A model generated the notes under the pieces. That model did no database searches. It was not told where the DNA came from and saw nothing but the letters and a program-made list of their open reading frames with translations. A stretch of DNA of 21,376 nucleotides from Euprymna scolopes. Its lineage: Eukaryota; Mollusca; Cephalopoda; Sepiida; Sepiolidae. Both the position numbers and the translations under genes were made by a program. Below are positions 10,174 to 18,330 of this stretch, piece after piece. The stretch spans positions 126,783,388 through 126,804,763 of the forward strand of contig CM044488.1 of assembly GCA_024364805.1 (NCBI GenBank), given 5' to 3'. Each line of letters opens with the position of its first letter. Position 1 is the stretch's first letter.

Positions 10174-10202
10174 AAAACGGCATTATTTTTGCAGTAACCT
10201 AA
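10174..10202 (-). repeat. mariner 3' terminal inverted repeat
   Basis: Read on the minus strand it starts TTAGGTTACTGCAAAAATAA, close to the Hsmar1-type TIR start TTAGGTTGGTGCAAAAGTAA that I remember. It is followed by TA at 10203-10204. Confidence 0.85.
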
Positions 10203-11746
10203 TATTTGCAATTTCATGCTGAAGAAAGCTCATTAGGTAAGGTGAGTTTATCTCAAAGAGAAAAGTGTGGAAATTGAATAAAGAACATACAAAACTTAAA
10301 TTTAGAAACCAAATGATTAAGCATTTGGTTACTTGATCCGCTTCCAAAAGTAAGAAAGAACAATGGAAGTTGTTGGAAATTATAGACAAGATTTTTCAGT
10401 TGGCATAAGGGTGACATGATGATATAAGTTGAGAAGTGTATCAAAGAAAAGCAGTAATGAATGAGTGGAGAAACGGTTTAGTATTTAGTATCTGATGGCA
10501 AACAGAACAGCAAGAACAACAATGTATAAAGCCAAGAAGAAGGACGAGAAATCCAGGTTTCCACAAAGAGAAGAAGTATTCAGGATAGTTAAACAAATGG
10601 CAAAGACAAATATTGTTGGAGTGAAGTGCATTCAAAATGACAATGAAATGCTAGCAACAGATGAACAGTACAAAAGGGATGCTTGAAAATGCCACAATGA
10701 GAAATTGTTGCATATTTTCATGGAACCGTGAAAATCTTGGAAGTAGTATAAGAATGTGGAAAGAAACGATTACAGGAAGCTACGAGTAAGTTGAAAAAGA
10801 GTAGAGGATCCTCAGGCATTGTTGCAGAAATGTGGAAGGCTACAAGTGAAACAAGATGATCACAAACTTGACAAGTCAGATCATAAGAGGTTATCCCAAA
10901 AGATTGGTATCTTAGTACAATTGTGAATTGTTACAAGCATAAAAGGGGAAGACCTTAATAAGGGTAATTACAAAGATGACATTTGGTAAATTCTGTCTTG
11001 AAAGTAACTGAGAGTATAATTTAAGCAGGGATGAAATGCAGTTTGGTTTTATGAATAGGCAAAGTACAACTGATAGCATATTTATTCTGAGACAAATGCA
11101 AGACAAGTACATTGGTAAGAAGATTAACCTGTATTTTGTTTTCATGGATTTGAAGAAATCTTTTGATTGAGTGACAAGAAATGTCATCTGGCAGGCTTTA
11201 TGTAAACTAGAGGAAAATAAGTAATGAGTGGCTGGTTCAAGCAATGTACAGAAATGATCAAAGTCATGCAAGAATTAACAGCAAATTTAGAGATTTAATG
11301 CTAAAATGAGAGTATCAGGAATCTATACAGAAGCTGTTGTTCTTCATTTGTGTCTTCAAACATAGTCTAGCGAGTTTCACCTGATTTGTCTGGAAAAGAT
11401 GTATGCTGACGATTTTGTAATTGCTTGTGAAAGAATAGAAAGTTAAAAACTTGGAGGAATATAAAAGGTCTGTGAGCAAATGTTACAAAAACCAAAGTGA
11501 TGATCACTTAAGTAAAACTTGGTAAGTTTCCAGAAAGAGAAAAGCTTCTTTGCTCAGTTTGTAAAAAACTCAAATTTTTGTGGTATTTGTAAGCTTGTAA
11601 ATGTACAAAAAATGCAGCGGATTACAAGTAAGTTGAAAGATGATAATCAGTTTGTGTGCAAGAAGTGTAAGACAATAAAGATGAATGAGAACTCGGATGT
11701 GGAGAAAGTATATTTGGATGACAAAGCTATTAGTTCTTCTTTGTGA

Positions 11747-12162
11747 TTGTAGCAAAATCCATCAGCCGATAAAATAAGCTTCCATTAAAAAACAATGATC
11801 ACTACTTATTGTTTTTATCAATTTCAATAATAAACAATATTATCTACCTAACTGTCATGTCACGATTAGTTAAATATTTTTGCAATTATTATATAAAACA
11901 TGTACTTTGTACAAATAGATAATTGCGTGACATCTGCCATTAATTGTAACAAGAAGGACTGAGTTACTTCCCCTGACTTGATGCTTTTTATTCATATACA
12001 CACTTAAAAAATTTTTTAAAAACTATTTTCATTAATAATCAATTTTCTATCTTATCGTTTTTCGTAATTTTTGGATATTTTCATTACTGTGACATGACAA
12101 TTCACTAGATACCATTGGTTTCAGTTGAAATTCAATATTTCGATTTTCAAATTTTGCTACAA
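11747..12162. mobile_element. 416-bp MITE-like element in the LINE
   Basis: The ends are a 12-bp perfect inverted repeat, TTGTAGCAAAAT at 11747-11758 and ATTTTGCTACAA at 12151-12162. A second inverted pair lies inside (TGTCATGTCAC near 11852 and GTGACATGACA near 12089). The LINE coding blocks DVEKVYLDD on the left and KFCYFGDT on the right normally lie close together, and this AT-rich insert separates them. It has no coding capacity. I could not find a convincing target-site duplication, so the superfamily is open and the exact ends are provisional. Confidence 0.5.
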
Positions 12163-12703
12163 AAACGAATTGAGGTTGTTTAGAAGTTTTGCTACTTTGG
12201 TGATACCACTGTGATTGTAACGAGTGGATGGAGGAATTTCAGGAAACTTTTACCATTATCTACAGCAAAACGTCACCACTGTTAATCAAGAAAAGATTCT
12301 ATGCAATGTGATAATGTGATGATTGAAGACACATGTTGCATGGAGAGAAAAGATATGAGAATTATATGAGGGATGTGTAATATCAGTGTTAAAGACAAGC
12401 TTTGATCTGATAATCTCAGAGGAACATTAAATCTGGACAGTATAGGGAGATGTTTGCAGAACATAAGACGCCAATGGTATGGCCATGTTGAAAGAATGGA
12501 TGAGAGTTCTTGAGTTGAGTTGAGGTAGCAATGTCAGTCCACAGAGGAACGTTGTCCAAGAAAACACGAGAGGATCAAAATGGATTTGTGAGAAAAGATA
12601 AAGAAACACCTGGTCAAAGATCGGTTATTTTGGAAATCAATTTTTAATAGTCGTCCAAAAATATATACAAGCATGTAAAACGGACATTGATAATGATGAT
12701 GTC

Positions 12704-13053
12704 ATACAACATAGTAAATTGAAAAATATTTTTAGATAGCAAGTCATTTTGTTCAGAAAAAAAAATTATACTCAAAACTGACATTTTTTGATGTGTTGTT
12801 GATGCTGATTTTCTCCAACATTAAATGTTGGGGAAAATGTGCCTTTCAATTTTATCATTCAGTTCTTAACACTGAAGCACGTTTCACTATCCACCGAATT
12901 CTACTTAAGCTTAACATCTCTTAAAAAAATGACTTTTCCTTTCTGTTCATTTATCAGCCATTTTTACACTATAAGATAAAAAAGTACCCCCGCCTCCCCT
13001 TAAATGTTCCAACAAGTATACTCTTCTTCTATAATATACTTTCATATACATCA
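12704..13053. other. AT-rich spacer with a short hairpin
   Basis: A 15-bp inverted repeat with one mismatch lies at 12808-12838 (ATTTTCTCCAACATT against AATGTTGGGGAAAAT, 1-base loop). Otherwise there is low-complexity AT-rich DNA with a C-rich patch near 12986-13000. I see no gene. Confidence 0.55.
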
Positions 13054-13500
13054 ACTAGCAGGGGGAGGGGGGTCGTAAAATACGCTTAATATGATGTTTT
13101 AATTTGTCCAGATTTCACATGTATTATTACAGAGTCGTGATTTCAAAAGTAAAAAAAAAAAAGTATTTGGGTGCCATCAGCTGGAATCGAAACTGAAAGC
13201 AAAACTAACATTCAAAGCTGGTAAATTTACCACTGTACTAACGTGACACACATTTGAACTGTTTAACAATTAAAAATAAACTAAGATGAATGTACAAAAT
13301 GTATGTTTTTTTCAATTTTGACCCATTTTTGACCCCTTCAAAACTATTTTAACCGGCTAAAAACCCATAAAAGAATTGTTCGTAAAAAATCCCATTATTT
13401 GAGGCTCCTACTGCTGCTTTGCAACTTTTAATTTTGGAGGAGATAGAGTTTGAAAATACGGAGACAGACAGACAGACATATAGCCTTTTATATATTAGAT
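13054..13500 (+). mobile_element. Non-autonomous repeat with tRNA-like core and GACA tail
   Basis: The segment starts ACTAGCAGGGGG and ends with (GACA)4 at 13463-13478 followed by TATATATTAGAT-like sequence. Starts of the form ACTAGC...CCCGGCG and GACA-type tails frame a widespread invertebrate repeat as I remember it; that memory is not a database result. A degenerate tRNA-like sequence lies inside on the opposite strand. There is no coding capacity. Boundaries and orientation are inferred. Confidence 0.4.
13171..13249 (-). other. tRNA-like sequence, degenerate
   Basis: On the minus strand GTGTCA at the 5' end can pair with TGGCAC at the 3' end as an acceptor stem. TTAGTACAGTGGTAAA resembles box A and the D arm, and TTTCGATTCC resembles box B and the T arm. 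A run of 12 T on the minus strand (13151-13162) follows and would stop RNA polymerase III. The T stem pairs poorly, so I read it as a SINE head or tRNA pseudogene, not a working tRNA. A TGA anticodon is possible but not reliable. Confidence 0.45.
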
Positions 13501-13721
13501 TATGCAAACAGATATATTTTTCTATTTATGTATATAACTACAGTCTTCATTTTACTTCAGTAAATTCTCAAAAGTAAAAGGGGATTCTTTCTCGGACTAA
13601 CACTTGATTTCAATATAATATACATAGATATTCAAGTGTCCCATCAAGATTCTCTTCTTGCTCTCAAATGTTGAATTAGAAAACTAGTGAAGAACACTAA
13701 TTTTTCTTTCCCCAATCATGT

Positions 13722-14045
13722 CATCATCATCATCATGACAGGCTCCTTACCCGGACCAATGTGACTCTTCCTCTCCAGAGTTTCCTGTCTTCCATCAGTT
13801 GTCTCAGATCTTCAGGTTCACAGTTGGCGTCGTGTGCTATTTGTTGGATGTATGTGGATCTAGGTCGTCCTCTGCTTGCGCGTCCGTGTCGTGGAGTCCA
13901 TAGCAATACATCACTCACCAATTCATGCTTGCTCCTCAGACAATGACCGGCAAATTGTAGGCGTCTTTCTCTGATGGTATTAGATATGGCAGGTAGATTG
14001 CCATAAAGTTGCTGCTTCGTGGGATGATTTTGCCAAGATATATTT
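13722..14045 (-). pseudogene. LINE C-terminal end with ATG-repeat tail, inserted in the array
   Basis: The minus strand is open for about 104 codons, from about 14044 to a stop at 13733. It begins SWQNHPTKQQLYGNLP, continues RERRLQFAGHCLRS, VLLWTPRHGRASRGRP and ends RKLWRGRVTLVRVRSLS. This is the typical last segment of invertebrate non-LTR retrotransposon polyproteins (RRLRFAGH..R then LW.P.HG..RGRP). After the stop the minus strand has an ATG repeat (CAT repeat at 13722-13737 on plus), a tail type seen in CR1/L2- and RTE-like LINEs. It is a heavily 5'-truncated copy, among the least decayed in the window, and splits a unit of the older array. No RT palm is present. Confidence 0.8.
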
Positions 14046-14947
14046 AATATTGTTCATGTCATAGTTTATCTTTATTATGGTCTTTTCTTTGTTTTGCTGG
14101 ATTTCAAGGCAAGAATTCATCTAATCTGGTGGAATATCCAGTTAAGTACTGTTAATTGCTGTAACATCATTAGAAGGTCTACAATTCATCGTATGAGCCA
14201 ATGTATAGCTGTGTCAAGGGATCTTATTTGAGTATCAAATACTATGCTGGTTTGAATATTTGGTTTAGTTGTAGAGTGAAATATCCTCATGCCATGTTGT
14301 TCTCTCAAACCTTTGTGAAATGAGACAGCGAAAACATTCAAGAATTGTGTCAAATAATTCAAACTATTTCTTTTTTTATTTTTTTTTTCAATTTTCTTAT
14401 TAGTTTGTTCAAGTTAAGAATGTAGCATCCTGCCAGATGCCAAACATTCATCTGTTATCTCATATATTCCAACCAAGAGATCTTTTTAAGATTCTGACTG
14501 TACCTTTAAGTGCAATTGTTTGAATCTCTCTTGCACTTGGTTCACAGGGTATATTCGCTCTTCTACCTCTCCAGCATTGAATTAGTAAAGTTGTGAAAAA
14601 CATTAATTTTTCTTCTTCACAATTGGTCACATAACTATGTTTCAGTTTATCTTTACTATGATCTTTTCTGAATTTTGCTGAATTCCAGCATAAAAATCCA
14701 TCTGGTTTGATGGAGTAGTCATCTTAATGCTGTAACTATATGCAACATCACTTGGAGAAGATGCACCACTCCTTGAATATACTTGTGTGAGGTAGCTATA
14801 TCAAGGAGATCTTATTTTTTCTGCGAATACAGTGTTATTTTTTAATATCTACTTGTAGGGGGGGGGGTATTCTTGTGCCAGGTTATCCTGACAAAACCTC
14901 TTAGATATTCAAGGTGTCGAGTAGGTATTCAAGTTCTCTATGTCATT

Positions 14948-14949
<2 letters not shown>

Positions 14950-14979
<30 letters not shown>

Positions 14980-15340
14980 CAATTTTCTTATCATTTTATT
15001 TTAACTAGGAACGCCAGAGTCTAACTGAGAAAGCTTTTAAAGATTTTAACCGTCCCTGTAAGTGCACTTGCATTTGGTTCACCAGATAGTTTTTTTTGGG
15101 GTTTTTTAAATTCTTTTCCATTGGTCCGGTTGTTCCTATAATTTTGTGTCATACATAAGACCTTGGTATTTTGTTATCTTTTCCCTCTCTTGCTCTGTTT
15201 AATCCAGCATCACTACGGACATTAACTTCTAAGGTTGCTTTTTTCTCCTTCTTGTCACATCTGTTTTCTAGGTATGTAGCTGCAGGAATTGCATAGTCAT
15301 AGTCGATGGTGTATGACTTATTTCCAACTGTTCTTTCTGG
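14950..15340 (-). pseudogene. LINE C-terminal coding piece, array unit 2
   Basis: Minus-strand reading gives YTIDYDYAIPAATYLENRC, KKATLEVNVRSDAGLN and an ERK..KIPRSYV stretch. These line up with VEVSVLNNAGLN and ERKKTKYQDF of unit 3. The KYQD-equivalent lies at about 15171-15146, some 605 bp from that of unit 3. The T30 run at 14950-14979 is in the position of a poly(A) tail for the minus strand. It has stops and shifts, so it is dead. Confidence 0.6.
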
Positions 15341-15539
15341 TAAACATGTACCAATAACTTGCTGCTACTTTCAATATTTTTACAGATGGTCCAGTGGAGA
15401 TATTTACACTCTCAATTGTGTCACATTGCATAGTAGCTGTCCTCCAGCAGAACCTTACAACTGGATGTCAAATGGGTCACACTACTTCTGTCTGGCAAAA
15501 CCTACACTATTTTTGTTTTTTCTTATTATTTTGTTTTTG

Positions 15540-15860
15540 CTGGGGACAATGCCAGACAATCACCCACAATTTCAGTCACTCCAATTAAAAGATCTTTTTA
15601 AGATTCTAACCGTTCCTTTGAGTGCAATTGTTTGTATTTCTAAGGCACTTGGTTCACTGGGTATATTCAACAGGTAGTTTTGAAATTCTTTTTCATGAGT
15701 CGTGCCTATAATAACTGGAATGATGGCGATCTTAAAATTGCAGTTCTTTTCATATCATACATAAAGTCTTGGTATTTCGTTTTTTTCCTTTCAGCTCCAT
15801 TAAGGCCAGCATTGTTAAGGACACTTACTTCAACTATGGTTGCTACTTTCTTACACTACA
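15540..15860 (-). pseudogene. LINE C-terminal coding piece, array unit 3
   Basis: Minus-strand reading gives VEVSVLNNAGLN, then AERKKTKYQDFMYDMKRTA (15777-15748 covers KYQDFMYDMK), IIPVIIGTT in a shifted frame, NYLLNIPSEPSALEIQTIAL and GTVRILKRSF. The pattern KYQDL...VVPVVIGALG...LG.A.ILRK.LS is the usual ending of many invertebrate LINE proteins. Frame shifts show it is dead. A T-rich run near 15510-15540 is in tail position. Confidence 0.65.
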
Positions 15861-15960
15861 CTGTCCCAGGACATGTGTGCGTCAAAATCAAAGAAATACT
15901 CGCTCATCCAGAAAGTCCTTGAATCAAATATTCATAATCGCCTTCAAAACACCCTTATCC

Positions 15961-17638
15961 AATTTTTCTTTTGGCCATTAGGTCGATGATAAGGCACTGT
16001 TTGCATGCCTTGATCAGAGCCGGGGAGGGGGGCAGTAAAGAGAGATAACTCAATGACACTTCCTGTTTTGGAAACTACAACTTTGACATGAACGTCATTT
16101 TTCTACAAATAAATGATTAATTAATATCTACTAATTTTAAATTACTGTTTTTAATTTATTTTGTTTGTTTTCTGCTATAACATGGTTTCAAGTAACTTGT
16201 ATCAAACCTATTTCACTTTAAATAATTTACGTGACTAAAATAAAAATTTATCAAGTCTCTACCAGTACGATGTGGGTAAATACAATTCATTAATAAAGAA
16301 AACATTTTAAAAGCAGTTCCAAAAGATTGGGAAGAGGAGAACGCTTTGTTTTTTGTTTATTTTTCTTTTTCATCAATTTAAGCATAGATGATTTTATTCC
16401 TGGATTTGTTTATCTGTCCTACAAAAACAATTTTGGTTGATCCAAGACATTTAAAAATCAAGAATTATTCTTGAATTGAATTTAAAATGCATCCACTACA
16501 AATATCGTAATTGAAAATAATCAATTTCGAAAATGAATTCGATTGGAATTTTATGAAAAAATATTTTTCTCCATCAACTGATCAAAGGTTGTTTTTTAAA
16601 CATAAACTTAGAAGACATATTGTTGTGCCTTTTATTTAAAAAAAAAATAAAAATATGTCGTTTGATACTAAAATCTGAATCTACTTGTTGAAAAAACCCA
16701 AAAAGCTTTGAAGTTTTAGTGTATTCACTATTCAGAGAGCTCACTTGTCTCAAAAGTATTTTGCTTACAAAATTATAAAAAATATATAATTTTAATTGTT
16801 CAAAGAAAAAAAAAATGGTTATGTTTACTTTCAATGTTTCACGTTTTCCTCAAATCGTCATTCTTATAATTCTTCCTTTTGTAGTTTTAGATTTAATATC
16901 ATTTAAGAACTTCATACTTTCGCATTTTTAAATCAACTTTTAAATTTGTATCTATCGTCTTTTCCTATACCTATCACTTAATAATTGTTTTGTTTTTCTT
17001 TTCCCAATATTAAGTTGTTTTTTCGTCCTTTTCTATTAAAGTTGGTAAAAGAAAATACTAAGTTCTCTTTAAAAAGAAAACGATATCAAATTAATTCATC
17101 ATGAATATTTGTTATTACATCTTAAATTGCAATGGTGATATTAAAAATATAAATCGAAATGACGTCTTTTGAAAAAAAACAAAAAACGAATTTGGGACGC
17201 TGAAAACGTAGATAAGATTATAAACAGTGCATTTTTTTTTTTTTTTTTTTTTTACTTATTTTAAAGCGATTTATGTGAGAATATGTAAAACCTAATCTGG
17301 GCAAAAAGTGGAAAAAATATTTATCCTCTTTTGACAAGACTTTTGTCAAAGATAAATAAACGAGGCTTTTTTTTCCAAGATTACCTGGAATTTAAGACTT
17401 AATTTTCTACAGGCATTTATCTTCACAGTACTTGTACTAATAAAAAGAAAACGATCAGGTAAGATCTTGTGTGTCGGTTCATTTCTCGTCACTACGCAAC
17501 TTTCATAAATACACATTGAATTATTTACTATTAATCGAATATTTATTGAAATTAAAAATAATATAAGACAAAAACTAAAACTAAATTTTAAAATCCTATT
17601 ATAAAAATTACTGTATTTTTTATTTTACTAATTCTTTC
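15961..17638. other. AT-rich stretch without a gene
   Basis: I see low-complexity AT-rich DNA, a G-run near 16020-16031 and a T22 run at 17232-17253. A hairpin lies at 17318-17358, with arms TATTTATC and TTTGACAA pairing with TTGTCAAA and GATAAATA across a 4-base bulge. The open frame at 16574-16834 is lysine- and phenylalanine-rich low-complexity sequence and not a supported gene. Confidence 0.55.
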
Positions 17639-17668
17639 GCCCGAGCAACGCCAAATAATACAGCTAGT
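17639..17668 (-). repeat. Fragment resembling a common repeat start
   Basis: The minus strand reads ACTAGCTGTATTATTTGGCG and then TTGCTCGGGCG. This resembles the ACTAGC...GGCGTTGCTCGGG start of a widespread invertebrate repeat, perhaps the same broad group as 13054-13500. It is a rare GC-richer patch in very AT-rich DNA. The rest of the element is not recognisable. Confidence 0.4.
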
Positions 17669-18084
17669 TTATTGATAAAAAAAAAAGTCAACAAACTGGA
17701 GAAAGGTGTGTAGAAGTTATTTTCTAGTTAATTTACATGTTTAATTTCTTAATTTCCAAAATAAATATTTATTTTTAAAAACATGAATTTTTTTCCAATT
17801 AGAATTCAACTAGTTTGTACCAACACGGAGTTGTCATAGAATCTATTTACTTTCTGTTTTGTTCAGCTTTCTTTTTTCCAAATGACTTTTTTTTTAAGAT
17901 TTGGAAAATTAAATTTAATTATGATATCGTATGATCATTAAATTATTGATTCAACCGAAACTGTTATAAAACTAATTTTGTTAAATTAATATTTCGATTT
18001 GTTTTGATTTATAAAATGACAATGTAAAAAGGTTAAAACATTTTTTTTAATTTTTTAATTAAAATTATTATAACACCCACCCCC

Positions 18085-18330
18085 CCGAAATTTTCTATTC
18101 GACAGTTTAAATGCTTCCAAATTCTTTTCAAATTTCGAACAATCATGAAACAATTCATAATTTTTTCATAAAAATTGAACAAACGATTATTTGATATTTA
18201 TTTACATGAACAAACGACTGATTTGTTTGCGAAGAAATTGAAATGCATTCTGATAGATTTAATTTCTAACTTTTTTTAAATGGGATTTTTCAAATTTGTT
18301 TTATTTTAGACTATTAATTTCAACTATTCA
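18085..18330 (+). repeat. Diverged repeat pair, copy 1
   Basis: Matches 20520-20750 in the same orientation. Shared blocks are TTTCTATTCGACAGT followed by TAAAT, then CAAATTC, and, about 140 bp on, GAAATGCATTCTG followed by GATTTAATTTC. The matching blocks are spaced similarly in both copies. No coding capacity is seen and the family is unknown to me. Confidence 0.6.

Larger units (their letters stand above)
8996..10202 (+). mobile_element. mariner (Tc1/mariner) DNA transposon, full length but dead
   Basis: A 1207-bp element flanked by TA (8994-8995 and 10203-10204), with terminal inverted repeats at both ends and one transposase gene. Length, TIR sequence (inner part TGCAAAAAtAAT) and protein all resemble Hsmar1, the cecropia-type mariner domesticated in SETMAR. 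It interrupts the surrounding LINE: read across the TA, the LINE protein continues in frame from DKQVI to CNFMLKKAH. It must therefore be younger than the LINE insertion. The transposase is broken, so it cannot move by itself. Confidence 0.92.
8815..12703 (+). mobile_element. Non-LTR retrotransposon (LINE), interrupted twice by DNA transposons
   Basis: Plus-strand pieces in order: an endonuclease C-terminal end (DVKFIFGEKIATRDKQVI, about 8945-8998); the linker RKVWKLN (about 10262-10282); AKKKDEKSRF and EVFRIVKQMAK (about 10532-10604); the RT palm (MQFGFM, INLYFVFMDLKKSFD, about 11035-11168) with the catalytic YADD at 11402-11413; a Cys-rich segment with CGIC and CKKC (about 11578-11670), as in LINEs that carry a zinc finger after RT; KFCYFGDT (about 12185-12210); and RRQWYGHVERMDE (about 12468-12507). 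A GATAATGATGATG tail near 12689 marks the 3' end. There are many stops and frame shifts, so it is dead. The mariner (8996-10202) and MITE (11747-12162) are later insertions; without them about 2.3 kb of LINE remains. The 5' end is uncertain. Confidence 0.85.
13560..15960 (-). repeat. Tandem array of LINE 3'-end units, step about 550-600 bp
   Basis: The same ordered blocks recur in one orientation. The block aAGATCTTTTTAAGATTCT-like is near 14479, 15030 and 15590 (steps 551 and 560). The block TTGGTTCAC is near 14537, 15073 and 15649. The block CCAGCATT-like is near 14571, 15204 and 15806, with a fourth, weaker copy near 13663. GATCTTATTT is near 14218 and 14806. Each unit has a T-run at the same place. 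On the minus strand the best copies encode a LINE C-terminus. One unit is split by the LINE at 13722-14045; subtracting that insert gives a step of about 585 bp. Unit edges are approximate. Confidence 0.7.

Noticed and set aside
11770-11870. Similarity between the MITE interior and 19715-19830
   Set aside because: Both contain CATTAAAAAA.AATGAT and a later CTGTCAC-like block, but both are very AT-rich and the spacing is loose. I cannot exclude chance by eye.
13760-13946. Plus-strand open frame opposite the LINE end
   Set aside because: The minus strand reads a clear LINE C-terminus here; the plus frame is a shadow.
15306-15677. Plus-strand open frame of 123 codons
   Set aside because: It lies opposite minus-strand LINE C-terminal sequence in the repeat array, so it is an antisense shadow.
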